Below, in pieces: positions 33,348 to 43,300 of a DNA stretch of 64,000 nt; the first letter of the stretch is position 1; each line of letters begins with the position of its first letter. Below the pieces are notes generated by a model. It did no database searches. It saw nothing but the letters and a program-made list of their open reading frames with translations, and had not been told where the DNA came from. This DNA is from Sciurus carolinensis (taxonomy: Eukaryota > Chordata > Mammalia > Rodentia > Sciuridae): positions 136,075,241 to 136,139,240 of the forward strand of contig NC_062218.1 of assembly GCF_902686445.1 (NCBI RefSeq), written 5' to 3'. A program made the position numbers and the translations under genes.

Positions 33348-35069
33348 TTAGGGGGCGTCGTGGGGAGAAGGCTCGGATGTGGGTTCGGTAGGGAGGCGGC
33401 TGTAACCGTGCAAGAGCATTTGGTTGTAGGTTACTTTAGCGACCTCACTCATGCGTTTCCGTACAAACCTAAGAAGACAAGGAGCAATCATAAGCAGGAG
33501 TCCTATCACTAATATGAGAGTAAGGATAGGCGTCAGCCAGGTGACAAGAGTGGAATCTAGCCATTCTGGCCAGGAGCCATTTGCTTGTTGCTTCAGCCTT
33601 TCACTCAGACGTCTGAGAGCCTCGGCGTTTTTCTCGACCAGCCCAGTTTCATTGATGTAGTAACAACATTCTTCTCTTAGGAAGAGGCATGTTCCTCCTT
33701 TGTCTGCCATCAGGAGATCTAGTACTCGACGGTTCTGTAAGGAAACTTGGGCAACAGAACTTATTTGTCTTTGTAAGGATGCCAGGGAGGCAGCAGAGAC
33801 CTCTAGTGCCTCTTGGAGTTGCTGTTCTAGCTTCTGGGTGGCAGTGACTGCATAACCAGGTCCTCCTGCCCCCAACCTGAAGGTTTCGAATGAGGAGGCT
33901 AGGGAGAGTCCCACCACCACTGGTAGGAATATGGCCCGTTTCACTCTAGGGATGGGATTCTGAGCAAGCCAGGTTAATTCAGCTTCACTGTATAGCGTCA
34001 GCTGAGGAACTAAAGTAGAGGGCACACAGAAAGCAGAGGGCATATTGGAATCTAATTTCTTTATTAGGGTGCCATTGCACCAGAAAAAGAATCCTGGAGG
34101 AGCAAATATCGAGGAGGAAACCTGAACAGTTTGGTTGCAAGGTACTGAGGTAGAGAAAGTGTAACAGTGGGTAAAGTTTTTTGAAGAGTCATGAAAAAGG
34201 GGAACCCCCTCCAAAGGTGGTGAGAGGTCCCTGTGAGGTGCTGAAGTGTTAAAGGGGGAATTGATAGGGATGGCTGTTAGGGGGGCCCGATCCAAACCTG
34301 CACAGAGAAAGCAGTCTGTGATGTGATTTACCCTGGACAAATTGAGAAGCTGAAGGCCTTGATGTATCAGGGTAAGCCATGAGAAGGGGTCGACATTGGG
34401 ACGAGCGGCCTTGTTGACTTGTCTTTGGATCTCCTTTTCTTGCTCTTGGATGGTTATGTGAGCCTGAGGAACCACCTGAATATAGGCTCTCCAGATTCTA
34501 AGCGAAGCTATGGGAAATCTGGCTCCATACCATGTGTAGAGCTTGCCGTCGGCCCCCGAAGCCCATATGGGGGCCCAGGGGTCTTTGATATTGATGGTTA
34601 TAAAGTTCCATTCACCATTTGGGCCTATTAGTAGGTTTCCCTCTGGGTCCTTCGCAGGGCCAACGAGGTGCCTTTTACACTGGTGGTAGGGGCACCCCCC
34701 ATAGGTGGTGGGCCAGTTTTTGCAGTATGTTTTGGTCTGGTCAAATAGAAAGCAAGCCATAGCGGTGGGGTTGTAAGGGGAGATGTGTATAGAGTTAAAA
34801 TCTACAAGGTTGAAGGTGATCTCCTGGTCACATCCTGTGGAGGAACAGTCCTTTTCTGCTATGATCTGAGAGTGGGAGTTCCCATCTTTCTGCCATGTCT
34901 CCTGGATGTAGAAATGCCACCTGTAGGTTGGGATAGAGGCCTGAGAGAGATTAATGAGTAGTAGGAGTAGTAGAGGATTGATGAGAGATTTTGAGTTTGG
35001 TGGGTCCCAGCATAGAGGAGGCCCAGGACTGGGTATCTGGGACGGGTGGTTTTTTAAGGCAGGAGACAT
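33348..35069 (-). CDS. Endogenous retroviral envelope, intact 573-codon ORF (syncytin-like candidate)
   Basis: An uninterrupted class I envelope. In order: hydrophobic signal segment about residues 32-44; SU with CXXC (CFLC, 253-256); furin-type site RVKR at 375-378; hydrophobic fusion peptide from 379; immunosuppressive-domain-like segment 444-461 (begins LQNRRVLDLL); CX6CC at 461-469; membrane anchor about 508-533; cytoplasmic tail of about 40 residues with a YSRL sorting-type motif at 556-559. Seven N-X-S/T sites are visible (243, 274, 298, 312, 332, 473, 497). Every landmark of a membrane-fusion envelope is present, although gag and pol beside it are wrecked. This fits retention for a host role (cell fusion in placenta, or receptor interference). 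Squirrel-related rodents have a known placental envelope, syncytin-Mar1, also in a degenerate provirus. Identity with it is possible and untested. The start is the first ATG ahead of the signal segment. Confidence 0.93.
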   Translation of the reverse strand: MSPALKNHPSQIPSPGPPLCWDPPNSKSLINPLLLLLLINLSQASIPTYRWHFYIQETWQKDGNSHSQIIAEKDCSSTGCDQEITFNLVDFNSIHISPYNPTAMACFLFDQTKTYCKNWPTTYGGCPYHQCKRHLVGPAKDPEGNLLIGPNGEWNFITINIKDPWAPIWASGADGKLYTWYGARFPIASLRIWRAYIQVVPQAHITIQEQEKEIQRQVNKAARPNVDPFSWLTLIHQGLQLLNLSRVNHITDCFLCAGLDRAPLTAIPINSPFNTSAPHRDLSPPLEGVPLFHDSSKNFTHCYTFSTSVPCNQTVQVSSSIFAPPGFFFWCNGTLIKKLDSNMPSAFCVPSTLVPQLTLYSEAELTWLAQNPIPRVKRAIFLPVVVGLSLASSFETFRLGAGGPGYAVTATQKLEQQLQEALEVSAASLASLQRQISSVAQVSLQNRRVLDLLMADKGGTCLFLREECCYYINETGLVEKNAEALRRLSERLKQQANGSWPEWLDSTLVTWLTPILTLILVIGLLLMIAPCLLRFVRKRMSEVAKVTYNQMLLHGYSRLPTEPTSEPSPHDAP

Positions 35070-35073
35070 GGTG

Positions 35074-35751
35074 CTAGGAAGAGTGGCCTAGAAGTTTGGC
35101 TGCAGTTGGGGTGGTAAGTATAACTATATGAGGTCGGTCCAGTCTAGCGAGGTTGCAGTGATTGAGGATGCAAAACCGCGTCACCCGGTTGCAGAGGAAC
35201 GATGGTTGATTCAGTTGGTGGTACAGCTGGAGATGAGGCTGTGGATGGCACAGGGAGATAGCAGTCTGCTCCCTTAACAGCTTGTGCAAGAGTGTGAGAC
35301 AGGGTAAGTAAGATGCTAGGTGGGGAGGGGTGACTGGGAAGTTTTGGTTGATTAGGAAAGGGCACCCATAGGGCAGCTCAAAAGGGCTAAGGCATGAAGG
35401 GGTTCTAGGGGCTTGTCGAATGTGGGTAAGGGCCAACGGAAGGAGATTGGGCCAGTAGAGTTTGAGTTCAATGGTTAAGTTTAGTGAGATGATCCTTGAG
35501 GATGCTGTTAGCCCTTTCAACCTTACCCGAGGATTGGGTCGGTAGGGGATGTGGAGCCTCCAGGTGATGTTGACACCTTTGGAGACTAGTTGAACAACCT
35601 GAGAGGTGAAGGCAGGACTGCTCTCTGACTGGATGGATGCAGGAAGTCCAAATCTGAGAATGATCTGCTTGATGAGGGTGGAGGCAACGGTGTCTGCAGT
35701 TTCCCTGGAGGTGGGGAAAGCTTCTATCCAGCCTGAAAAAGTATCAACCAA
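35074..35751 (-). pseudogene. Integrase core/C-terminal fragment
   Basis: An open 225-codon piece beginning VDTFSGWIEAFPT, the first Asp region of the DDE core. The second Asp is replaced by Glu in SIQSESSPAFTS. The frame ends four bases before the env ATG, so pol and env do not overlap here, unlike in typical gammaretroviruses. Confidence 0.88.
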
Positions 35752-37268
35752 AGTAAGTAACAGAGCCTTTTGTAATTAGGCACGTGGTTGAAGTTGATCT
35801 GCCAGTCTTCGCCTGGTCGATGGCCTCTCATCTGGTGTGTTGGGAGTTTGGGTTTGATGCCCCTTTGTGGGGATACTGTGAGCACACAGGGCAAGCAGAG
35901 TGGATCTGCTGGAGAATAATTCTCATTCCTGGAAGATAAAAGAGGGGTTGGAGAAACTGCAGAAGAGGCCTGGGGCCAATATGAAGAGAGTTATGAATGT
36001 CCATCAGTAAGCTGTAAGCTTGGTGCTTAGGAAGAGCAATCTGGTCCCCCAAGAAGATCCAGTTTGTCATTCCCAAAATGGCCACCCTGGGTTATTAGGT
36101 CTTCCTGCTCCTGTGGAGAATATTCAGGTTTGATTTGCAGTGGATAAGAATAGGATGAGAGCTGTTGAGGACTTTATTGACAATCCCCATGCTAGAGTCT
36201 GACTTGTTGCTACCCATGGCTACAGGGTCTGAGGAATTTTGATGTCCTCAGCAGTGTATGATGGCAACTTGGGATGGCAGCTGAAGTGCCTCTGAGAGCT
36301 TGGAAATCAGGGAGGCATTGACCACTGGTGACCCCTTTGTGGTTAGAAACTCATACTCCTTCCAAATAGCCAAATGTGAGTGAACAATCAAGAAGGCGTT
36401 TTTGGAGTCTGTGTAAATGTTAACCTGTTTGCCTTTGGTTAGAATGAGGGCTCTAGTGAGGGCAAAGAATTCGGCTTTTGGGGAGGCAGCTGGCTTCCAG
36501 AACTGAAGTGGGTGACTACCATGTAAGTGGCTCTATGGCGTCCATAGGGACCTAGCACCGAACTGTCATCTACAAAAATGGTTAAGTCAGCTGAGTGGGT
36601 AATCAGAAAGGTCCTCACAGGGTGAGCATAGGGTCTCCATTACCCGTGGACAGGAATAACTAGTGGTTGAGGGAGGCATGGACAGTGGAAGAAGTGTAGC
36701 AGGGTTGAGAAGAGGAAGAGCAGAGAGTGATGGCGGGGTTTTCTACAAAGGGGAGATGGAATACTTGAATCCACAATAGGCTCAGGAGAGGAAGGGATTT
36801 ATGGCTTACGAGGTCCTGGAGTCGATGGGTGGAGAACAGTTATTGGCCAGAGCAAGGTGAGTTTTAGGGCTTCCTTAGTTAGTTCCTTAGTTAGTACCAG
36901 TGCCCAAAGGCATGGTACGTACCCACAAATCATGGAATCAAGCTGCTTGGAGAGATATGCCACCGGTCTGTAGGAAGGTCCAGTTATTTGAATGAGGAGG
37001 CCCGTGGCAACACCCTGTCTTTTGTCTGTGAAGAGGTGGAAAGGACAGTTAGGGTTAGGGAGAGAGAGAGTAGGGGAGGATGTAAGAGTATCCCTGAGTT
37101 TGTAAAGAGTTAGTATCATATTGGGGGAGATAAGGGGCCCATGAGGGGTCTCATTTGCTGTCTGGTACAGGGGTTTGGCAAGGAATGGAAAGTTAGGGAC
37201 CCAGTGCCTGAAGAAGCCAGCCAGACCCAGGAAGGAATGTAATCTGCCGTTTCAGGTGGCTGGAGGTC

Positions 37269-37577
37269 TCAGAGGGCCTGAATTCTGTCTGATATGAGGC
37301 TTGTAGAGGTAGGAGTGAGGAGTATGCCTAAATATGTGACTGAAGAGGTGGTGAGCTGGATCTTGGCTGGAGAGACCCGATAGCCCTGAGACCCCAGAAA
37401 GTTAAGGAGCTGAGCAGTGTGAATTTGAGAGGCTTTGAGGGATGGCCTACATAGAAGGTCATCCACATACTGTAGGAGAGTGCTGTCTCCTACATCATAA
37501 GTAGCCAAATCCTGAGCCCTAGGGCTTGCCCAAAGAGGTGGGGGCTGTCCCAGAATCCTTGGGGTAAAACTGTTCAT
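37269..37577 (-). pseudogene. Reverse transcriptase palm fragment with YVDD
   Basis: A 102-codon open piece of RT. LLQYVDDLL is the catalytic motif, and VTYLGILLTP matches the following strand of class I RTs. Frames are closed on both sides. Confidence 0.9.
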
Positions 37578-38488
37578 GTTAGCTGTTGAGACCTAAGGGA
37601 TATAGGATCCTCCCACGTGAAGGCAAAGAGGTAATAAGAGTCAGGGTGAAGAGAAACTATAAAGAATGCATCTTTGAGATCCAGGACTGTGAAATGAGTG
37701 GTAGACGGAGGAATGTAGGAAAGAAGAGTGTAAGGGTTAGGAACCACTGGGTGAATGGGAACAACTGCCTCATTGATTAGATAGAGGCCCTAGACTAAGT
37801 GGTAGGCCCCTGAGGGTTTGCATACTGGCAATATGGGGGTGTTACAGGGAGAATCAGTAGGGATGAGGAGTCCCTGAGTAAGCAGTCGGTCTATGACAGG
37901 TTTAAGTCCTTCCCTGTGGGTGTGGGAAATAGGAAACTGAGGACGTAAAGGAAATTTAGTTTGAGGTTTCAGTTGGCTGAGGACTGGCTTGTGGTGGGAG
38001 GGGAGGCTATGACTGGCTTGAAGGTGTCCCAGACTTGGGGATCGATCAGGTCTGGGGGCAGCGGTAGGGTAGGTGGTGTGAAGGTGTTAGAGAGTGTAAG
38101 CTCCAGAGGTAGAAGAAGGTGAGTAGTAGTAGTGTCCCTGGGGAGAAGTTGTAGGGTGGCTCTTAGGAGTTGAAGAACATCTCTACATAGGAGGGGAACC
38201 TGCTAGGAGGGAATGACCAGGAAAGAGTGTGTAAAAGGATGTCCCTCCAAGGCACAGGCTAGTTTAGCTGTTCTGTTTGGGAAGGAAGGTTTCCCATCAA
38301 TTCCCATAACCTAAATCTGGGAAGGAAATAAAGGCCCAGAGTGGGAAGGCAAGACAAAATAGGTAGCCCCCTTGAGTCCAGGCTCCTTCAGTCTTCTGCG
38401 AATCCCAACAGCTCAGGAGAAGGGGCTGCCTGGCCAGCACACCCCCATGTGGAGGTGCTGGGGAGGGGCTGGTCATAGGGCAGTTGCT

Positions 38489-39097
38489 CTAACAGTGTCC
38501 TGCTCGTTTGCATGTAGGACACAGCCTGGTGGGGAGTCGTGGGTTTGGACACCAATTAGCTGAGTGACCTCTGCGTCCACACTTGAAGCAAGCCATTGGA
38601 AGAGAGAATTGCTGGTGCCTCTTTGAAGCTCTCGCTGGAGCCATAGGCCACAGGGCAGCTACCAAGACTTGGGATTGGAGTGTTATCTTTTTCAAACGAG
38701 CCTGCCTGGCCAGTTCAGCTGATTCCTTTTGGGCATTATATACTTTGAAGCCCATTTTAACCAGATCTTGGATAGGGTTCTGAGGGCCCTCCTCAGATCG
38801 TTTGAGCTTTTTTCTAATATCAGGGGCCAATTGAGAAATGAAGTGGGCTGCTAGCACTTCAGCCCCAAAGGGAGATTCGGGGTCCAGTTTAGTATATTTG
38901 GTAAGGACCTCTATAAGGCAGTTAAGAAATAAGGCTGGATTCTCATTCAGATCCTGAGTAATTTCCCTCAGTTTATCAAAGTTTACCACTTTACTGGAGA
39001 CTGTATGCCTACTGTGAAGTATTGGACCATGCAAACGCAATGGCAGCAACCCTGCTGGCCTTGCCAGTTGTCCCAATTTGGTTGTTGGGACTGCCAC
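38489..39097 (-). pseudogene. Gag capsid C-terminal part and nucleocapsid
   Basis: The open piece holds a capsid-like helical region (NENPALFLNCLIEVLTKYT) and a zinc knuckle CX2CX4HX4C (CFKCGRRGHSANWC, 38,549-38,590). A second CX2C...H-C cluster (CPTCKRAGHC) follows at the very end. It is out of frame with the upstream gag piece, the two meeting at a stop/frameshift near 39,097. Confidence 0.88.
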
Positions 39098-40134
39098 TAC
39101 CCCGTGGGTAGGGTTATGTCCGTTAGGCGGACTTGATCAGCATGATCTTGTGCTGCCTGCTGGATGCAGGCCCATTCATCTGGGGTGAGAGCGGAAGAAA
39201 GAACAACATAAACATCATGCCAGGTGAGATCATAAACCTGAGAAAGATATCTAAATTCCTTAACGTAAGTAGAAGAGTCAGCAGAGAAAGATCCTAAGCG
39301 CTTTTCGATCTGGGAAAAGATCCTGGAGTAAGAATGGGACATGGACTCGCAAATGCCCTCTGTACTAGTCACTTCCAGGAGAGGGCAAAGGAGGTCTGGG
39401 TTGGGCAGTGGGAGGTCCTGATGAGATTGAGTGTGAGTGCTAACAGGAGAGAGATGGGGAAGAGGTAGAAGGACTGTCGGTGGAGAAGGAGGGGGTGAAG
39501 CTGTGGCTGTAAGAGGAAAAGAGAGATAAGAGGAGAAGAGAGAAGAGAGGAGTAGGGACCTTCTGGGGGAAAAGAGGGGGGAGGAGTGGAAGTGGGTGGA
39601 CCTGGGAGTGGCACGGGTGGTGGAGGAGGAGTTTGGCCTGAGTAAGGAGGGGAAGGGGGGGGGGGCTGGAAACGAGGAAGAAGATGTGGAACAATGGGGG
39701 AGAGGCTTGGGACCATCTCTGGTGAGGAAAACTTGGGCAGTGGAGCAGGTAGAATAAAGGGAAGGACGAGAGCATAAATCCCCAAAAGCCTGAATGTAAG
39801 GCACTTCTGACCATTTCTCTGTCCTGCGACAGTAATTGTCCAAATCAGTGAGGATCTGAAAGTCAAAAGTTCCCTCTGGTGGCCATTTTGAGTCACTGTC
39901 CAAGACATACTGAGGCCAGTGGCTTATGGTGTGAGTCTTGGGTGAGTCCTAATTTGGCAAAATTAAAATATAAGACAGTCCAAAGGAGTTTTTGTGGTCT
40001 AAGAAAGACTTGGAGGGCTGGGGATATAGCTCAGTTGGTAGAGTGTCTGCCTTGCAAGCACAAGGCCCTGGGTTCAATCCCCAGCACCACAAAAAAAAAA
40101 AAAAAAAAAGAAAGACTGACTTGGAGTTTCCCAT
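39097..40134 (-). pseudogene. Gag matrix and proline-rich region, interrupted by an ID SINE
   Basis: The start at 40,132-40,134 reads MGNSKSV. The glycine at position 2 is the expected myristoylation site of a matrix protein. After about eight codons the frame enters the ID at 40,011-40,107, then meets a stop near 39,949. A second open piece (39,097-39,903) has the matrix-like WPPEGTFDF, a long proline/serine-rich linker and the capsid N-terminal region. No PPPY or PSAP late motif is evident in the open frame. Confidence 0.88.
40011..40107 (+). repeat. ID SINE inserted in proviral gag
   Basis: A well-preserved copy: A box in 'tatagctcagttggtagagt', B box in 'gggttcaatccccagcacca', and an A-tail of about 18. 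Flanking duplications 'aagaaagact' lie at 40,001-40,010 and 40,108-40,117. It is younger than the provirus. Confidence 0.93.
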
Positions 40135-40523
40135 GACCTTTCAGTATTATCTGAAGGGCAAATAGGAACAGAAAGAGGCGTCCCAACATGCTCACCTGTG
40201 AAATGGAAACGGGAGGGCCAGAGGCTAGGTTGTCTCCTTAGCCTTCAGGGGCCCAAAATGGACAGTGGGGGGCCAACTGGAGACTGGGACATTTCCACAA
40301 TCTACTGGGGCCTAAATGGAATGGGTGGGACTCTGGCATGCGCGCATGACTTATGGGCAGATCTGTGATGGAAGGTGCAACCGAAAGGTCAAGGGAAATG
40401 CAAGGAACTTACTCCACTTCTGTAGGCCTGGGTGAAGAAAAAGAAAGCAGTGCAGGAATTGACATGGTTCATTTGAAGGAGGGGGTGGACCTCAACACTA
40501 ATGGGGGAGGCCCGAGGACCCTC

Positions 40524-40541
40524 TCCCGGGTTTTGGTACCA
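40524..40541 (-). other. Primer-binding site, tRNA-Phe type
   Basis: TGGTACCAAAACCCGGGA starts three bases after the LTR CA. It equals the complement of the tRNA-Phe 3' end except at two positions, both G to A. One of them lies in a former CpG. Confidence 0.82.
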
Positions 40542-40544
40542 AAA

Positions 40545-40922
40545 TGTAAGATCGGATGCTGGCCAAAAAAGGGATCAGACCAAAAGCATCTAAACAAAGC
40601 TTTATTGGGATCAACTCTCAGGCGAGATTCACTGGTCCACCAAGGTAAAGGGCTGGGGAAGTTGCGTTGCAGCTCCAACAGGGCAGTGTTTTTGTATTCT
40701 GGGGTAGGCAGGGGTAGGCTCAGGGGTGGATGTGTCCTCCTGTGGTTGGCTGGAGACCCTGCTGGGACCTGTGTCCTGGGATTAGCTGGGGATCTTGCTG
40801 AGTGAAAGGTAGGTGCGAGATGCCATTAGGGTTCATTTGTTGGCATCTGATTGGTTGCTCTTTGGTGCATGCGGGCTGTTGGATGCCCTGCCCTCATCCA
40901 GCTGCCTCAGACTGCCCTAACA
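40545..40922 (-). repeat. 5' LTR of the provirus
   Basis: 378 bp, TGTTAGGGCAG... to ...CTTACA. CCAAT box at 40,850-40,854, a TATA-like ATACAAAAA at 40,689-40,697, and AATAAA at 40,601-40,606. The spacing CCAAT - TATA - AATAAA is that of a gammaretroviral U3-R. The internal tandem 'gtaggcaggg/gtaggctcag' is absent from the 3' LTR. Confidence 0.93.
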
Positions 40923-40927
40923 GTATT
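40923..40927. repeat. Provirus target-site duplication, right copy
   Basis: gtatt abuts the 5' LTR terminus and pairs with 32,928-32,932. Confidence 0.85.
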
Positions 40928-41059
40928 CTTAACATGAATTTTTTTACTTCCTGCAGTAGCAATTGTAATCTTCTCCATAGCTATGGAGGACAACCTAAGT
41001 GCAGGGTTACATGCAGTGAAATGCTAAAGAGAAACTATATTTCTAAAAAGAAATCCCTG

Positions 41060-41260
41060 TAGCCAGGCATGGTGGTGCAAGCCTGTAATTGCAGTAACAA
41101 CTTGGCTGGCTGAGTCAGGAGTATCACAAGTTCAAGGCCAGCCTCAGCAATTTAGAAATCCTATGCAACATAGTAAGACCATCTCAAAATTAAAAAAAAT
41201 TAAGAAGGGCTGGGGATGTAGCTCAGTGGTAAAGTGTACCCCCCCCAAAAAAAAAGTCAT
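41060..41260 (+). repeat. B1-dID SINE
   Basis: 'agccaggcatggtggtgcaa' to 'gatgtagctcagtggtaaag', ending in a C-run then an A-run. The final B box is lost. Confidence 0.85.
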
Positions 41261-41569
41261 GTTGCTTATCTAACAATTCATAACTTTATAAAACTGAATT
41301 TATGGTTTTCCAAACTACAAAAACACTTAAAAAAAATTTGGTAAATATGCCTCTTGAAGTTTGAGAGCAGTATTAGCAAGAATCACACTCTATTCTGGTC
41401 ACCAGACCTGGCCTAATCTATTATGGAAAGAATATTCTTAAAACTCTAATTGTATACTGTAGCAATTTATAGCTCAGGAACTGAGTCTGGTTCTTTCTTT
41501 ATTTAACTTAACAATAAATATTTAATAAATATGCTAATCGCAATTCACTGTAAGATTCACCTATAACTT

Positions 41570-41742
41570 TTCTTTTTTTGTAGTACTGGGGATTGAACCC
41601 ATGGGCCCTCTACCACTGTGTTATATCCCCAACCCTTTTAATTTTGAGACGCACTAAGTCGCAGAGGCAGGCCTCAAAACTTGAGATCCTCCTGCCTCCT
41701 CATTCACTGGGATTGTAGAGTGCATGGCGCCTGACTCACCTA
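41570..41742 (-). repeat. B1-dID SINE
   Basis: 'actggggattgaacccatgg' to 'gagtgcatggcgcctgac'. Confidence 0.8.
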
Positions 41743-41777
41743 TAACATTCTTATTTGAAGACAGAAATTATCATTAT

Positions 41778-41915
41778 TTTGTTGTGGTACTGGGGATTGA
41801 ATCCAGGGCCTTGGGTCTGGCTAAACTGCCCAGGCTGGCCTCAAATTTGTGATCCTACAGCCTCTGAGCCTCCTTAGTAACTGTAATTACAGGTCTATGC
41901 CATGGTGCCTGGCTA
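41778..41915 (-). repeat. B1-dID SINE, central deletion
   Basis: 'ggggattgaatccagggcct' is joined directly to 'ctaaactgcccaggctggcc'. The A-box half of the ID and the linker are gone. Confidence 0.75.
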
Positions 41916-42484
41916 GAAATCATTTCATAATATGACTAACTTTTAGAAAACAAAGACTATTCTAAATATTTTGGTTGACAAAAATGATGAGTATTTCTCC
42001 TTCACGTAAACTTCAACAACATAGTACAAAAACTTGGGAAGCTTTTAAAATACTAATTTCTTTACTGCCCCATTAAATCAGGATCTCTGGGAGTGGGGCA
42101 AAAGCTCTTCAAGTATGTAGATGCTCAGAGGGGAACCGCTACACTAGAATTGGTGGAAAATAATGTCTGTCCTCTTATTTAGGGGAAGCATAGCTATTTA
42201 CATTTAACACTTTATAAAAATAGGAAAGTAAAGTCCCCATAAAGATAGCACACCTGGAAACTTGCTCTAGTATATACATGTTGCTCACTGAAGGCTGTCA
42301 CTCCAAACCTACTTTTCAAACAATTAGACACTGGACTTTTCTCTGTGCCCTTGTGCAACATATTATGGTAGGACCCTCTGAATTGTCTTTCTAAAGAGAG
42401 CCTTTTAGAGTTCGACATGTAGTGAGGGAGTTTTAAAAAGGAATTACAAGATCTGGAAAAATTTGGAAGGCATATAGTAGATAA

Positions 42485-42532
42485 CCAGGGCCTCGGCGCG
42501 TGCTAAGTACATGTTCTGACACTGAGCTATAC
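42485..42532 (-). repeat. ID SINE fragment
   Basis: 'cagggcctcggcgcgtgcta' and 'tgacactgagctatac'. Confidence 0.5.
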
Positions 42533-42739
42533 AAGAAAAGTTCTTGGTTAAAGAACCATCTCATCCATGTTTTGAGGATGAATTTCAACTGCTGACATTC
42601 ATATACAGAAATATTAATGGTTTGGGAAACTGTAATCACACAAAGCTTTGGATATCTGGTTTTATGAGCTGTCTGTTTAATGACCACAGTCACCCTTTTA
42701 GGACCAACAGAAGCGGCTAGTATTCTCCCAAACAGGACA

Positions 42740-43300
42740 CATCTGCGACGCAGGTCGGGAAAGTTTTCACCACGTTTTCCCTTCCCCAAAGGATTTGCAG
42801 TCACTTACGCTGCAGTCAAAATGTGGACGCTCCCGTTCCCGGATCAAAACGAACCTTTGAGGACTCTCCAACTGCAACAGCAACCTGCATTTCCCTCCCA
42901 GACTCCAAGCACGCTTCCACTTGCGCCCAGCTGCGGATCATTTCCGCTTCTTCTTGCTTTTCCTTCCGGGTCCGGGACCCCGCTGTTATTCCGGTCTTGC
43001 GTACTAGGGCTTGAGCTCCCTCCCCTCCCCACATCGTTGCCATGGTAGCCGGCGACCCAGGGCTGGGGAGGTTAACCTGTAAAGTAAGACCGGTGTCCAT
43101 CGCCTGACTGGGGCTGCGCGGAGCCGGACCAGTGGGACTACAGAATGGGCTGAGGCGGCGGCGGCTGCCCGGACAAAGTCGACCAGCGGGCGAGGGGCGC
43201 GACAACGGTCCGGGATTCTGAAACGTCGGGTTTGAGGAGTGGGTGGGAAGGAGGCTTTGCTAGGACCCGCGGCATGTGTGGACGACTGCACTAGTGCGGG
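42740..43300 (+). promoter_or_regulatory. CDKL3: CpG-island promoter and 5' region of CDKL3
   Basis: CpG-rich sequence lies 300-900 bp upstream of the CDKL3 start codon. It presumably contains the non-coding first exon. Candidate donors include AAAgtaaga near 43,084, but I cannot choose among them. Several overlapping open frames here are composition artefacts. Confidence 0.7.

Larger units (their letters stand above)
35074..38480 (-). pseudogene. Retroviral pol, degenerate (PR, RT, RNase H, IN)
   Basis: Fragments follow pol order but in several frames with stops between them. Protease-like and RT-finger remnants lie in 37,590-38,450, including VLDLKDAFF and an in-frame stop within RT. The RT palm with intact YVDD (codons at 37,458-37,469) is in the open segment 37,269-37,577. 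RT connection (PVAYLSKQLDS) is in 36,799-37,119. RNase H remnant (IYTDSKNAF) is about 36,130-36,700. The integrase HHCC zinc domain is in 35,828-36,085 and the integrase core in 35,074-35,751. At the second acidic site of the core the usual D-N-G-P context reads E-S-S-P, so the catalytic triad is damaged. No functional polymerase or integrase can be made. Confidence 0.92.
32933..40922 (-). mobile_element. Class I endogenous retrovirus, full proviral structure, tRNA-Phe-type primer site
   Basis: Reading right to left: 5' LTR, primer-binding site, gag, protease-RT-RNase H-integrase, env, short polypurine tract, 3' LTR. A 5-bp gtatt duplication brackets the whole, so this is one insertion of about 8 kb. 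Gammaretrovirus-like traits are a YVDD RT motif, a Cys-His knuckle in NC, CXXC in SU and CX6CC in TM. The primer site differs at 2 of 18 positions from the tRNA-Phe 3' end, pointing to the ERV-F/Fc-like group. Gag and pol are interrupted many times and an ID SINE sits in the gag start. Only env is open. LTR divergence of about a tenth (by eye) implies an old insertion. It lies between the divergent UBE2B and CDKL3 promoters, in the UBE2B sense. Confidence 0.95.
40928..42740. other. Intergenic spacer between provirus and CDKL3 promoter
   Basis: Three B1-dID copies and an ID fragment are listed separately. The remaining parts (40,928-41,058, 41,265-41,568, 41,916-42,484) show nothing recognisable. 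Confidence 0.7.

Noticed and set aside
35074..38480. Possibility of a functional pol
   Set aside because: Several stops and frame changes, plus an altered integrase acidic site. Only fragments remain open.
40011..40107. tRNA-Ala-like sequence with intact A and B boxes (and many similar sites)
   Set aside because: A-tail and target duplications mark it as an ID retroposon. It does not fold as a full tRNA acceptor, so no tRNA gene is called.
40353..40805. 150-codon + strand ORF across the provirus leader and 5' LTR
   Set aside because: Antisense to the provirus, crosses the primer site and LTR border, so it is a chance frame.
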